DNA of 64,000 bases from Corynebacterium sp. p3-SID1056 (GTDB taxonomy: Bacteria > Actinomycetota > Actinomycetes > Mycobacteriales > Mycobacteriaceae), in contig NZ_JALXXL010000004.1 of NCBI RefSeq assembly GCF_025152525.1, forward strand, positions 1 to 64,000, in the 5' to 3' direction. The notes beneath the pieces were generated by a model. It searched no databases. It was not told the origin of the DNA and saw nothing but the letters and a program-made list of their open reading frames with translations. Numbering within the stretch: position 1 is the first letter of the stretch; each line of letters begins with the position of its first letter. The translations under genes were made by a program, and so were the position numbers. Below are positions 53,966 through 63,956 of this stretch, piece by piece.

Positions 53966-54736
53966 TTAGAGCATCTTCTCTCGCTTGAGCTGCGCCGCGT
54001 TGGAGCGCACCGGGCTCCACTGATCCTCGGTACGTCGGCTTTGTACCTCCGCCCCGCGGGAGCGGTAGACCACGTACGGGCGCGTGGAGTAGCCAACCGG
54101 TGCCGAAAACGCGTGCACCAGGCGGGTAAACGGCCACACAGCGATGAGCGTGAACCCTGCTAAGACGTGAACCTTGAACTGTCACGGTGCCTGCACCATC
54201 AGCTCGGGCTGTGCGTTGAAGATGAGCAGCTGGCGGATCCACGGGGAGATGGTCTCTCGGTAGTCATACCCGCCGGGCTCGCCGAAAACCTGCGTGGACA
54301 CGGTGGCGATGAAGCCGGAGAACAGGGCCGCGACCAGCAGGATGTACATCACCTTGTCAGAGGTGGCGGTGGACAGGAACACCGAACGGTTCACCACGCG
54401 GCGGTACAGCAGGCCGAGGATGCCGAGTACGACGGCGACGCCGGCGATGGTGCCGGGAATGGTGGCGATCAGGTGGTAGGCGTGGTCGCTGATCCCGATT
54501 GCGCGGGTCCAGCCCTTCGGGATCGCCAGGCCCATGAGGTGGCCGATGACCACGAAGACCATGCCCCAGTGGAACAGCGGGGAGGAGAGGCGCAAGAGTT
54601 TCGATTCGTAGATTTGCGAGGAGTGCGTCGTCCAGCCCATCTGGTCGTAGCGCCAGCGCCAGATGATGCCGATGACAAATGCGGCGATGGCCAGCCAGGG
54701 GAAGGCCACCCACAGGAATGCTTCAATGCCGGTCAT
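53966..54736 (-). pseudogene. narI: Nitrate reductase gamma subunit (narI) with in-frame TGA
   Basis: Cytochrome b subunit of respiratory nitrate reductase. The frame reads correctly for 184 codons with heme-ligand-bearing segments (FHWGMVFVVIGHLMG, SDHAYHLIA). It then meets TGA at 54182-54184 after ELMVQAP. Without that stop the same frame continues for 71 codons through FKVHVLAGFTLIAVWPFTRL and HAFSAPVGYSTRPYVVYRSR, exactly what the end of NarI should be, to TAA at 53966. A single-base change broke it. narG and narH are absent from the window. Confidence 0.85.
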
Positions 54737-54748
54737 GATGTAGAAGTC

Positions 54749-55228
54749 CTAACTGTGTTCGGGGACTGCGGTGGGAAAGGGAAGGGGTTGCGTTTCGATA
54801 CCAACGAGCTCGGCGGGCGGGCCCTGCCGGATCAGGTTGATGTAGCTTTGCACCGTCTCCGGGGCCATCTCAGGCAGCGCCATGCACAGCGCGGTAATCA
54901 CGTGCGCGTACGGCGAGCCCAGGTCGCTCAGCGCGCGGCGGAGCACCTCGATGCCGTCGCGGTGGCTGGCCACCATGGCGATGGCGTTGTCGGTCACGGA
55001 GGCGTCGGCAAGCGCGAGTGCCTCGAGCACGACACACAGGTGGTCTGGTAGCTCATCGGAGAGCTCCTCGACGCCGAGCGCGGCCAGCTGCTGGCGAAAC
55101 GCCAGGATGGCGGCACCGCGCTGGCGGGTATCGCCCACGGCGTAGTAGCTCAGGTGCAGCGAGCAGCGCCGGCGCTGGTCGAAGGTCTCGACGTAGTGCT
55201 CCTCGGAACCGAGCTGGCCCAGCCTCAC
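54749..55228 (-). pseudogene. narJ: Nitrate reductase chaperone (narJ), 5'-truncated
   Basis: Only ~160 codons remain: DQRRRCSLHLSYYAVGDTRQRG (split), AALGVEELSDELPDHL, MALPEM and the C-terminal tail, as in NarJ/NarW Moco-insertion chaperones. The N-terminal ~60-70 residues are missing; upstream the frame is closed by TAG after PTHS, and 16 bp later the mobA stop begins. It therefore sits at a deletion junction that removed narG, narH and the start of narJ. Confidence 0.8.
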
Positions 55229-55244
55229 CGAGTGGGTGGGCTAA

Positions 55245-55835
55245 CTAGAGCTCAACCTCACCCAGGGCGCGGAGTTGTTCGGGGGTGTCGTAGTCCTGCT
55301 CGTTGCCGTCGCCAAGCACCTGCACGATGCGGGAGGGCGGGGCGAGCAGGCGTTTGGCCGCGATATCGCGCGTGCCGGTGCGCGCAAGCGTTTCGACCAG
55401 CGCTGCGCGGCGCCATACCGCGCAGAGGGGCTGGAGGTAGCCGTCGGTTGCGAGGGTGACGGCGGCGTGCGCGCCGGATTCGCGAAGCAGCGCCTGTGAG
55501 AGCTCAGGCAGCAGTGCCCCGGACCGCGGCGCGTCCACGGCGATGATGCCGACCAGCTCGGTGTCGAGGGCGCGGACTCCGGCGTTGATGCCGGCCACCG
55601 GCCCGCCGAAGGGCGGATCCTCGGTGGTTTGCCTAAGGCGCGCCATCTCGGGGAGGCGCAGCGGGAAAGGGGAGACCACGACGGCCGCCTCGTACGGAGG
55701 AAGTGCGGCCAGGGTGCGGTCGATCAGCCGCCTGCCGTCGACTTTGACCTGGGCCTTTTCCGCGCCCATCCGAGTCGAGCGGCCGCCCGCAAGGATGACG
55801 ACACCGAGTGTTGGGGGCTGCACGGGCTTAGGCAC
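55245..55835 (-). CDS. mobA: Molybdenum cofactor guanylyltransferase (MobA family)
   Basis: 196 aa nucleotidyltransferase that attaches GMP to Moco. N-terminal VVILAGGRSTRMGAEKAQVKV; Asp site in GIIAVDAPRSG. GTG start overlapping the moaC stop by eight bases. The bis-MGD form it helps make is the one used by nitrate reductase-type enzymes, so its preservation next to the nar remnant is notable. Confidence 0.9.
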   Translation of the reverse strand: MPKPVQPPTLGVVILAGGRSTRMGAEKAQVKVDGRRLIDRTLAALPPYEAAVVVSPFPLRLPEMARLRQTTEDPPFGGPVAGINAGVRALDTELVGIIAVDAPRSGALLPELSQALLRESGAHAAVTLATDGYLQPLCAVWRRAALVETLARTGTRDIAAKRLLAPPSRIVQVLGDGNEQDYDTPEQLRALGEVEL

Positions 55836-56307
55836 CCGGCAGCGTGCGCGACCAGTCGCCGGAGCGGCCGCCGGACTTGGCGGTGATACCGCAGCGGCGA
55901 ATGTAGGCAGAGCGGTCCACGCCCTTGACCATGTCCACCACCGACAGCGCTGCCACGTTGACCGCGGTCAGCGCCTCCATCTCCACGCCCGTGCGGTCGG
56001 CCGTGCGGACGGTCGCCTCGATGAACACGTGGTCCGGCTGCAGCGAAAGATCGACCTTGCAGCCGTGCACGCCGATGGTGTGCGCTAGCGGCAAAAGCTC
56101 CGGCACGCGCTTCGCGGCGGCGATGCCGGCCACGCGCGCGACTGCGAGCACGTCACCCTTGGGCACGGTGCCGTTGGCGAGCGCCTCAAGCACCTCGCGC
56201 GAGCAGGCAACCTCGCACTGCGCCGTCGCGGTGCGTACCGTCGGCTGTTTTTCTGTGACATCGACCATGTAGGCCGCGCCGGAGTCGTCCAGGTGGGTAA
56301 AACGCAT
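55828..56307 (-). CDS. moaC: Cyclic pyranopterin monophosphate synthase
   Basis: 159 aa MoaC, second enzyme of Moco synthesis (with MoaA makes cPMP). Conserved: LPLAHTIGVHGCKVDLSLQP, GVEMEALTAVNVAALSVVDMVK and the C-terminal KSGGRSGDWSR. Nine bp after the second moeA. Confidence 0.95.
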   Translation of the reverse strand: MRFTHLDDSGAAYMVDVTEKQPTVRTATAQCEVACSREVLEALANGTVPKGDVLAVARVAGIAAAKRVPELLPLAHTIGVHGCKVDLSLQPDHVFIEATVRTADRTGVEMEALTAVNVAALSVVDMVKGVDRSAYIRRCGITAKSGGRSGDWSRTLPGA

Positions 56308-56316
56308 TGTTGCTCC

Positions 56317-57561
56317 TTAGAAGTAAACCTTGACGGGGCCTTGGGGCGCATCCACGATCGCCAGCCCGTCTATTCCCGTCAACGATGCCACGAAACTCGA
56401 CCCGATTGCCGGGGCGAAGGATTCGGCGACCGTGCGGCCATCGGCGTGGTGCAGCCGAACCGGCACGGCGTAGGTCACACCCGGCTTCGCCGTGTTGACA
56501 AAATCTGCGGCGCGCTCGGCGAGTATGTGCGGCCGCTCCGAGAAGCGCAGGCCTCGCGAAATTCCTGCTTGCGCCGCGATGAGTGGGGCCCCGTAGAGCA
56601 AGAAGGAGACGAAAGCCGCAACCGGATTGCCGGGCAGGCACACAAGCGGCGTGCCGGCGAACGTCCCGGCACCTTGCGGGCTGCCGGGGCGCTGGGCCAC
56701 CTTGCCAAACCACATGCCCGCATCTGTCGAGCTCACCGCGCGGACGATGTCGAAGGCACCGGCACTGACCCCACCCGAAGTAATGACCAGGTCGGCCTCG
56801 GCGGCGGCGCGGCGCAGCGTCGCCTCGGCCGCCTGATCGTCGTCGACGTGGTAGCGCACCACGCGGGCGCGCTGCTCGCTTGCCGACGCCGCGAGCTCGG
56901 CCACCATAGGCAAATTCGAATCCGGGATCTGCGCACCGGAAATCTCGCCGGGCCAGGCCCTAAGCTCGCTGCCGGTCGACACCACGGCGACGGTGGGGTG
57001 CGCGTACACGTCTACTGTGCGCACCCCGGTCGACACGCACGCGGCGAGCGTGCCCGCGTCAACGCGGAGGCCAGGGGTGGCAATGGTATCGCCAGGCTGG
57101 GCGTTTTCGCCGGCGGTCCGGATGTGGGTGCGGCCCGCCTCGACGCGCGTGATAGTCACCTCGGTGGGCAGCGGGTACGGTCCGCGGGGGATGTTTGTCT
57201 GCTCGACGGGAACAACGACGAGGTCGCCGTCGCTGTCGGCGATCGGCGCGCCCGTCATCACCCGAATCGCGCATCCCGCTGGGCAGTCAAGCGCCGCTGA
57301 TCCCGCGGGCACGTCGCCGGCGACCGGGAGCGTCCACGGGCCCTCGCCGCGCACGTCGGCTGCGTGGACGGCAAAACCATCAACGGCAGAATTGGCAAAG
57401 GGCGGGACTGCGAGTCGCCCCCGCACCGGTGCGGCAAGGACGTGGCCGGTTGCCTGATCCAGCGGCACCTCGCGCTCGATGCGCGGGGAGGCGAGCGCGA
57501 GCACCCGGTCGAGGTGCTCGGCAATGCTCGGGCGTGCTGTTGGTTGCTCAGGTGCGTGCAT
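56317..57561 (-). CDS. moeA: Molybdopterin molybdotransferase (copy 2)
   Basis: 414 aa. Motifs: PPFANSAVDGFAVHA, RVMTGAPIADSD, VITSGGVSAGAFDIV and VCLPGNPVAAFVSF. It differs from the copy at 49761 in length and sequence and lacks close repeats with it, so it is an old paralogue, not a recent copy. It lies one base after the moaA stop in the moaA-moeA-moaC-mobA operon. The relative roles of the two copies are unknown. Confidence 0.92.
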   Translation of the reverse strand: MHAPEQPTARPSIAEHLDRVLALASPRIEREVPLDQATGHVLAAPVRGRLAVPPFANSAVDGFAVHAADVRGEGPWTLPVAGDVPAGSAALDCPAGCAIRVMTGAPIADSDGDLVVVPVEQTNIPRGPYPLPTEVTITRVEAGRTHIRTAGENAQPGDTIATPGLRVDAGTLAACVSTGVRTVDVYAHPTVAVVSTGSELRAWPGEISGAQIPDSNLPMVAELAASASEQRARVVRYHVDDDQAAEATLRRAAAEADLVITSGGVSAGAFDIVRAVSSTDAGMWFGKVAQRPGSPQGAGTFAGTPLVCLPGNPVAAFVSFLLYGAPLIAAQAGISRGLRFSERPHILAERAADFVNTAKPGVTYAVPVRLHHADGRTVAESFAPAIGSSFVASLTGIDGLAIVDAPQGPVKVYF

Positions 57562-57562
57562 G

Positions 57563-58591
57563 CTAGCCGCCGATCTCGCTCATGGTGCGCTCCGGTTGCA
57601 AAAAGCCGACGTCGTTAATGCCGTGCCCCGGCTTCTTCAACCACATCGCCTCCGCCCACGCGTCGGCGAGTGCTGCGTCGCTTGCGCCCGCGCGCATGAG
57701 GTCGCGCAGCGAGACCTCGTCGGCGGTCTTGGAGAAGAGGCAGGCGCGGATAGCGCCATCGGTGGTGAGACGAGTCCGATCGCACGCACCGCAGAAGGGG
57801 TGCGTGACCGAGGCGATCACGCCGAGTGTGCCCTCGCGCGTACCGTCAGTGATCTTCCACAGTGCCGCGGGCGCGGAGCCGCGCGGTTTTTCCGCCGGGG
57901 TAAGCCGGAAGCGAGTTTCCACCTGCGCAAGAATCTCGCTCGCGGTGACCATGTCGCCGCGCTTCCATTTCTCGCGGGGACCAAGCGGCATCTGCTCGAT
58001 AAAGCGCAGCTGAAGGCCCTTGTCTAACGCGAAGTCGACGAGGTCAAGGATGCCATGCTCGTTGACGCCGGGCATCACCACCGCGTTGACTTTCACCGGG
58101 GTCAGCCCCGCGGCGAGCGCGGCGTCGATGCCGGCGAACACGTCCTGAATGCGGTCCCGACGGGTCAAGCGCGCGAAAAGGTCCGGGCTGGTGGTGTCTA
58201 AAGAGACGTTAATGCGGTCCAGGCCCGCCGCCGCAAGGGCGTCGGCGCGCTTGGCCAACCCGAGCGCATTTGTGGTCAGCGCAGTGGTCGGAGCGGTGTC
58301 GCCACCGTCGATACGCAGCTGCTTCGTGGCTGCAACGATGTCTTCGAGCGATTTGCGTAGCAGCGGCTCGCCCCCGGTAAATCGCACCTGGTGGATACCC
58401 AGTGATTCCACCGCAAGGCGAATGAGGCGGATCGTCTCTTCGTCGCTCAACGCCTGCTCCGTCGGCATCCACTCAAGCCCCTCTGCGGGCATGCAATACG
58501 TGCAGCGCAGGTTACACCGGTCGGTGAGGCTGACCCGCAGGTCGCGGGCGGTGCGGCCGTATTGATCATCCAGCGTGCGTGTGTTGGGCAT
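57563..58591 (-). CDS. moaA: GTP 3',8-cyclase
   Basis: 342 aa radical SAM enzyme, first step of Moco synthesis. N-terminal 4Fe-4S site CNLRCTYCMP (about 27-36); C-terminal cluster HPFCGACDRTRLTTDGAIRACLF (in two parts); the functional C-terminal Gly-Gly (MSEIGG) is present. First gene of its operon, 64 bp from the fadD stop. Confidence 0.96.
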   Translation of the reverse strand: MPNTRTLDDQYGRTARDLRVSLTDRCNLRCTYCMPAEGLEWMPTEQALSDEETIRLIRLAVESLGIHQVRFTGGEPLLRKSLEDIVAATKQLRIDGGDTAPTTALTTNALGLAKRADALAAAGLDRINVSLDTTSPDLFARLTRRDRIQDVFAGIDAALAAGLTPVKVNAVVMPGVNEHGILDLVDFALDKGLQLRFIEQMPLGPREKWKRGDMVTASEILAQVETRFRLTPAEKPRGSAPAALWKITDGTREGTLGVIASVTHPFCGACDRTRLTTDGAIRACLFSKTADEVSLRDLMRAGASDAALADAWAEAMWLKKPGHGINDVGFLQPERTMSEIGG

Positions 58592-58655
58592 AGTGTCCCC
58601 ACTATAAGGGTTTGCCCCGCGCTTTCCGAATAATCACGAGAAGATGGGGCAAAAA

Positions 58656-60449
58656 TTAGGAACGTTGACTTTCGCCGTCTGCCGGGTGGGCTGCCTCCAC
58701 CTCGGCCGTCGAGGGGTTGCCATGCGAACGGTTGCCTGGCCCCGGCAGCGCGATGATGTCGTACTCTTCGCGCGCCAAGTGCTTGCGCAGGTCCTTCTTG
58801 TCAAACTTGCCCACCGAGGTCTTGTCAATGGATTCCACAAACGTCCAGTACTCCGGTGCCATCCATTTCGGCAGCACCGAGGACAAGCCCTCGCGCAGCC
58901 GCTCAGCCGTCCGGGCTGAGCCCTCGATCCCCTTGATCAGCTTGGTCACCGCGAGCGGACGCTCGCCCCACTTCTTGTCAGGGATGCCGATGACGGCGCA
59001 CTCGATGACAACATCCGATTCCATAATGAGGTTTTCCACCTGGGCCGAGTAAATCCACTCGCCGCCGGAACGGATAACGTCACGGGCACGGTCGTAGAGC
59101 GTCATAAACCCGTCGTGGGTCACCGTGCCCACATCGCCGGTGCGCAACCACCCATCGGCCGTGAAGTGCTTCCTTGCGTCCGTGATGGTCTCGCCACGGA
59201 ACTCAGACGCAAGCTCGCCTGCTTCCTGCGTCGGCGAGTGGTAGTAACCCTTCGCGACGATGTTGCCCCGCACCTGGATCTCGCCCTGTGTGAGGTCAGT
59301 AGATGCCATCACCTCGCCGTCGTTGACCACCCGGTACTCCAGGGCGGGGGAGAAGCGTCCCTGCGAAATGCGGTAGGCCCAGCGTGCCTCACCGGAGGCA
59401 CCCGAAGGCGGGCGCGCGACCGTGCCCACCGTCGAGGTCTCCGTCATACCCCAGACGTGGACCACGTCCACGCCATAGCGTTCCTCCCACATCTTGATCA
59501 GCGCTGGCGGGGCCGGCGAGCCTCCCACAAACAGCTCCTGCAAACTCATGCGCTCCGGCGGATTGTGCAGGTAGTGCACCATGAGCTGAATCCACAGCGT
59601 GGGCACGCCGTGGGCGACACGCGGGTGCGTCGACGCGATGAGCTTGGCGAGCGTCGGCGCAGACATGTCAGAATCCGGCAGCACCAACGGCGCACCCGCG
59701 AGGAACGCGGCAAAAGGCACGCCCCAACTCAGCACGTGATAAATCGGAATGCAGCACAGGAAGGACTCGCCGTGCGTGACCGCCAGCGAGTCCATCGCGC
59801 GCAGGCTGGTTGCCTCCAGCCACAGCGAGCGGTGCGAGTACGCCACGCCCTTCGGCGCACCGGTCGTCGCAGTCGAGTACACCAGCGCCGCGGCCGTGTT
59901 CTCGGGCAGGGTGGGCCAGGGGAAGACGGTGCTGCGGCCGTCGAGAAGCATTTCATAGCTTTCCAACTTCACCCACTCGGGCATCGGCGCGGCATCCGCG
60001 GTGACCTCTGCGAGCGGATCCGCACCGGTGAAGACGACCGTTTCTACCAGCGGGCAATGCTGGAGCAAACGGCCCAGCTTGGGGGCAAGCCGTGGATCGG
60101 CGACGATGATCTTCGCCTCCGAGTGGTTGACAATGTAGGCGATCTGATCCTCCATCAGCTGGATATTCAGCGGGGTAAACACCGCACCCTTGGCCGCCAC
60201 CGCGAACATCACCTCGAGGTGCTCGGCGCAGTTGTACATAAAGGTGGCCACCCGCTGATCGCCGTCGATGCCCAAATCATCGTGCAACGCATTGGCGAAC
60301 GCACTTGCGCGAGCGCCGATATCTGCGAAGGTGCACTCCTCCGCACCGCTGGCGCGCCACGTGGTGCACTTCGTCGAGCCGTGCGTCTGCGCCCCATAGC
60401 GCAAAATCTGAGCGACAGAGAACGGCACTTCCTGCATCGTTGAAAGCAT
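58656..60449 (-). CDS. fadD: Acyl-CoA synthetase (AMP-forming, fatty-acid type)
   Basis: 597 aa ANL-superfamily enzyme activating a carboxylic acid, probably a fatty acid, to acyl-CoA. Core motif YSTATTGAPKGVAYSHRS (about 195-212), WGMTETSTVG, GWLRTGDVGTV and YDRARDVIRSGGEWI. MLSTMQEVPF is chosen as start for length and the FadD-like N-terminus; the open frame continues upstream. The C-terminal tail (PGNRSHGNPSTAEVE) is unusual and may be disordered. Substrate chain length cannot be inferred. Confidence 0.88.
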   Translation of the reverse strand: MLSTMQEVPFSVAQILRYGAQTHGSTKCTTWRASGAEECTFADIGARASAFANALHDDLGIDGDQRVATFMYNCAEHLEVMFAVAAKGAVFTPLNIQLMEDQIAYIVNHSEAKIIVADPRLAPKLGRLLQHCPLVETVVFTGADPLAEVTADAAPMPEWVKLESYEMLLDGRSTVFPWPTLPENTAAALVYSTATTGAPKGVAYSHRSLWLEATSLRAMDSLAVTHGESFLCCIPIYHVLSWGVPFAAFLAGAPLVLPDSDMSAPTLAKLIASTHPRVAHGVPTLWIQLMVHYLHNPPERMSLQELFVGGSPAPPALIKMWEERYGVDVVHVWGMTETSTVGTVARPPSGASGEARWAYRISQGRFSPALEYRVVNDGEVMASTDLTQGEIQVRGNIVAKGYYHSPTQEAGELASEFRGETITDARKHFTADGWLRTGDVGTVTHDGFMTLYDRARDVIRSGGEWIYSAQVENLIMESDVVIECAVIGIPDKKWGERPLAVTKLIKGIEGSARTAERLREGLSSVLPKWMAPEYWTFVESIDKTSVGKFDKKDLRKHLAREEYDIIALPGPGNRSHGNPSTAEVEAAHPADGESQRS

Positions 60450-60532
60450 GCGCCTAAGTCTAGCCCGTGGCGCGCCGGGCGAAAGCGGGGCCAAATTCTC
60501 GCCGCGGCCAACGAGAAACGCGCGGCCCAACA

Positions 60533-60949
60533 TTACGATCTGGCGAAGATGCGTTACACTAATTGCCGGGTTTGCAACCGTGCCCACATCGTGCCGTAGC
60601 ACCACTAGAGTCATTCGTGGCTGTCTCGTGTGTGCTGCATGGCCGCACCGCAGATTCGCGGCGCTGGGCAATGCTGTAACGGGCGCGCCCACATACCCCG
60701 CTATCTCCCGAGACTTCAAGGCTTCAGGCACTGAAGCTGCGACGGGCCGCGAAGGGCTGTCGCCAGGAGCACAGGCCAGTACATCACCACAGTGCACGGC
60801 CATGGTGAGGGGTGCGAGTGTGGCGGCATCGCCCGTCATCAACAGCTTCACAGTTTTTCATACTGCACACGCAAGGCTTCCAGTACGCCCGCGCGGGAAC
60901 ACACCGCAGGGCGCGTAGACAACACTGGTCAAGCGACGAAAGGACATTC
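60533..60949 (+). promoter_or_regulatory. rho promoter and long 5' leader
   Basis: TTACGA (60533-60538) and TACACT (60555-60560), 16 bp apart, form a good promoter. The GTG start of rho lies about 385 nt further on, and no gene is seen in between. A long leader is expected for a rho gene that controls its own level through Rho-dependent termination. The stretch 60450-60532 holds nothing visible. Confidence 0.55.
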
Positions 60950-62875
60950 GTGACCGACACGGGTAACGCGGCAGCTAGCGGCAACACTGCCGAACTTTCC
61001 GCACTGAAAATCCCTGAGCTGCGCAAGATTGCTGCGGCACAGGGCCTCAAGGGCGTCTCCGCGCTGCGCAAGGGCGACCTCATCCAGGCGATCGTGACCG
61101 GCGAGGTGCCGCGCAAGGCACGCGCCGCCGCTGCGGAGGCCGCAGCGGCCAACGAGGGCAGCAACGACGCGCCTGCTTCCGAGGAGAAGGCCGGTCAGCG
61201 GCGTCGCGCCTCGCGTCGCGCCGCTGGGCCAGCAGAGGGGGAGCACGCTGCGCCCAACGCGGAGGAGAAGAAGGCCGAGAAGCAGGATCGCGAGCAGGGC
61301 GACAAAGCCGACCAGCACGGTGACGGCGACCAGGGCGGGCAGAAGTACGAGTCCCGTTCCGCAGCTCGCCGCGCACGTCGGAACCGGGCCCGCCACGAGG
61401 AAGAGCGCCGCGAGCACGGTAACGACCAGCACGGCAACAATCAGCACGGTGACGGCGAGCAGGGCTCCGACCGCGACGGCAAGCAACGCAACCGCGGCGA
61501 GAGGAACAACGGCGACGAGCAGGACAATCACGGCGGCCGCAACAACAAGCAGCACAACCGCGGTGGGCGCAACAACAACCGAGACAACAACGACGACGGT
61601 AACCAGGGCGGCCGCCGCGGCCGTCGCAACCGCCGGAACCGGAACCGCAACCGCGATAACCAGCACAACCAGCAGGACAACAACCAGCAGTTTGACCCGG
61701 AGGAGCTGCAGGAAGTCGCCGGCATTGTCGACATCGTGGACAACAACGCGGCGTTTATTCGTACGACCGGCTACCGCAAGAACAGCGCTGACGTCTACGT
61801 CAACCAGAAGCTTGTGCGCCAGAATGGCTTGCGCGCAGGCGACGCCGTGATCGGCCAGGTCCGCCAGAACGGGCAGGGCCACTCGCACGGTTCCGGACGC
61901 AACCGGCAGCGCTACAACCAGCTGGTCCGCGTCGACTCCGTCAACGGTATGAACCCGGAGGAAGCCAAGCAGCGCGCTGAGTTCCACAAGCTCACCCCGC
62001 TGTACCCCAACAAGCGCTTGCGCTTAGAAACCGAGCCGAAGATCCTGACCACGCGCGTGATCGACTTGGTCATGCCGATTGGTAAGGGCCAGCGCGCGCT
62101 GATCGTCTCCCCGCCGAAGGCTGGTAAGACGACGATCCTGCAGAACATCGCGAACGCGATCGCCACGAACAACCCCGAGTGCTACCTCATGGTGGTGCTG
62201 GTGGACGAGCGCCCCGAGGAAGTCACGGACATGCAGCGCAGCGTCAAGGGCGAGGTCATTGCTTCGACCTTCGACCGTCCGCCCTCAGAGCACACCGCCG
62301 TGGCGGAGCTGGCCATCGAGCGCGCGAAGCGTCTGGTGGAGATGGGCCAGGACGTCGTCGTCCTGCTGGACTCGATTACCCGCCTGGGCCGCGCGTACAA
62401 CAACTCCTCTCCGGCGTCGGGCCGCATTCTCTCCGGCGGCGTGGACTCCAACGCGCTGTACCCGCCGAAGCGCTTCCTGGGTGCCGCCCGCAACATCGAA
62501 GAGGGGGGCTCGTTGACGATCATCGCCACCGCGATGGTGGAGACTGGTTCCGCCGGCGACACCGTGATCTTCGAGGAGTTCAAGGGCACGGGTAACGCGG
62601 AGTTGAAGCTGGACCGCAAGATCGCCGAGCGCCGCGTCTTCCCGGCCGTGGATGTCAACCCGTCCGGCACCCGCAAGGATGACCTGTTGATGAGCCCGGA
62701 GGAGACGCGCGTGATGCACAAGCTGCGCCGAATCCTGTCGGCGCTGGACCCGCAGCAGTCGATCGATATGCTGATTAAGCAGCTGAAGAAGACGAAATCC
62801 AACGGTGAGTTCCTCATGGGCGTAGCGAATTCTGCGCCGATGGTCGCTGACCAGGACTCGGAGGAGTACAAGTAA
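60950..62875 (+). CDS. rho: Transcription termination factor Rho
   Basis: 641 aa RNA-dependent ATPase. N-terminal Rho_N motif (LKIPELRKIAAAQGLKG, ~18-34), then a long disordered insertion (about 60-245) dominated by Asn, Arg, Gly, Asp and Gln, then the RNA-binding domain, Walker A SPPKAGKTTILQN and LVDERPEEVTDMQR. C-terminus with Q and R loops intact. Such insertions are typical of high-GC actinobacterial Rho. GTG start with GAAAGGAC upstream. Confidence 0.95.
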   Translation: MTDTGNAAASGNTAELSALKIPELRKIAAAQGLKGVSALRKGDLIQAIVTGEVPRKARAAAAEAAAANEGSNDAPASEEKAGQRRRASRRAAGPAEGEHAAPNAEEKKAEKQDREQGDKADQHGDGDQGGQKYESRSAARRARRNRARHEEERREHGNDQHGNNQHGDGEQGSDRDGKQRNRGERNNGDEQDNHGGRNNKQHNRGGRNNNRDNNDDGNQGGRRGRRNRRNRNRNRDNQHNQQDNNQQFDPEELQEVAGIVDIVDNNAAFIRTTGYRKNSADVYVNQKLVRQNGLRAGDAVIGQVRQNGQGHSHGSGRNRQRYNQLVRVDSVNGMNPEEAKQRAEFHKLTPLYPNKRLRLETEPKILTTRVIDLVMPIGKGQRALIVSPPKAGKTTILQNIANAIATNNPECYLMVVLVDERPEEVTDMQRSVKGEVIASTFDRPPSEHTAVAELAIERAKRLVEMGQDVVVLLDSITRLGRAYNNSSPASGRILSGGVDSNALYPPKRFLGAARNIEEGGSLTIIATAMVETGSAGDTVIFEEFKGTGNAELKLDRKIAERRVFPAVDVNPSGTRKDDLLMSPEETRVMHKLRRILSALDPQQSIDMLIKQLKKTKSNGEFLMGVANSAPMVADQDSEEYK

Positions 62876-63949
62876 ATGGCAAACGAAGTCTCACTGGTTG
62901 ATGACTACGTCGCTGAGTACCAGGGCATCCAGGCGCAGATGAGCGATCCGGAGGTGACCTCCAACCAGCAGCTCTTCCGCAAGCTGTCCAAGCGCTACGC
63001 GGAGCTGCAGCCGATCATCAAGGCCAACGACGCCCTTCAGCAGGCGAAGGATGACCACGAGGCGGCCGCCGAGATGGCGAGCGAGGACAAGGAGTTCGCA
63101 GAGGAAGCCGAGCGCCTCGCCGCAGAGATCGTGCAGCTGGAGGAGCAGCTCGCGGACTTGCTCGCCCCGCGCGACGAGCACGATGGCGACGACGTCATCA
63201 TGGAGCTGAAGGCTGGCGCGGGCGGCGAGGAGGCCGCACTCTTTGCCGGCGACCTGGCCCGCATGTACCAGAAGTACTGCGAAAAGCACGGCCTGAAGTG
63301 GGACGTGCTCGACGCAGCGGAAACCGACCTGGGCGGCATCAAGGACATGACGGTCTCGGTCAAGGCGAAGAACCCTTCGCGCGACGGAGCCTGGTCGAAG
63401 CTGAAGTTCGAGGGTGGCGTGCACCGCGTCCAGCGCGTGCCGGTCACCGAGTCGCAGGGGCGTATCCAGACCTCAGCGGCGGGCGTGTACGTATTCCCGG
63501 AGGCCGACGAGGTCGAAAGCGTCAACATCGATGAAAAGGACATTCGCGTGGATGTCTACCGTTCCTCCGGTAAGGGCGGCCAGGGTGTGAACACCACCGA
63601 CTCGGCGGTGCGCATCACTCACCTGCCCACAAACATCGTGGTGACCTGCCAGAACGAGCGTTCGCAGATTCAAAACCGTGCGCGTGCGATGCAGGTGCTC
63701 CAGGCCCGCCTTGAGCAGCTGGAGCGCGAGAAGCTCGAGGCTGCGGAGGCCGAGGGCCGCGCGTCCCAGGTGCGCACCATGGACCGCTCCGAGCGCATCC
63801 GCACCTACAACTGGCCGGAAAACCGCATCTCCGATCACCGCATCAACTTCAAGGCGAACAACCTGGATTCGGTGCTCGACGGCAATCTGGACGATCTCAT
63901 CACCGCGCTGCAGACGCACGAGCGCCAGGAGCGCCTTGAAGCAGAGTAG
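62876..63949 (+). CDS. prfA: Peptide chain release factor 1
   Basis: 357 aa class I release factor. The catalytic GGQ lies in [14 protein letters not shown] (about 224-237). The family's codon-recognition PxT-type region (VPVTESQGR, about 182-190) distinguishes RF1 (UAA/UAG) from RF2. ATG directly abuts the rho stop (TAAATG). Confidence 0.96.
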   Translation: MANEVSLVDDYVAEYQGIQAQMSDPEVTSNQQLFRKLSKRYAELQPIIKANDALQQAKDDHEAAAEMASEDKEFAEEAERLAAEIVQLEEQLADLLAPRDEHDGDDVIMELKAGAGGEEAALFAGDLARMYQKYCEKHGLKWDVLDAAETDLGGIKDMTVSVKAKNPSRDGAWSKLKFEGGVHRVQRVPVTESQGRIQTSAAGVYVFPEADEVESVNIDEKDIRVDVYRSSGKGGQGVNTTDSAVRITHLPTNIVVTCQNERSQIQNRARAMQVLQARLEQLEREKLEAAEAEGRASQVRTMDRSERIRTYNWPENRISDHRINFKANNLDSVLDGNLDDLITALQTHERQERLEAE

Positions 63950-63956
63950 GCCCGCT

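Noticed and set aside
54182..54184. TGA in narI as a selenocysteine codon
   Set aside because: NarI contains no selenocysteine and no SECIS-like stem is apparent; narJ is broken too, so decay is simpler.
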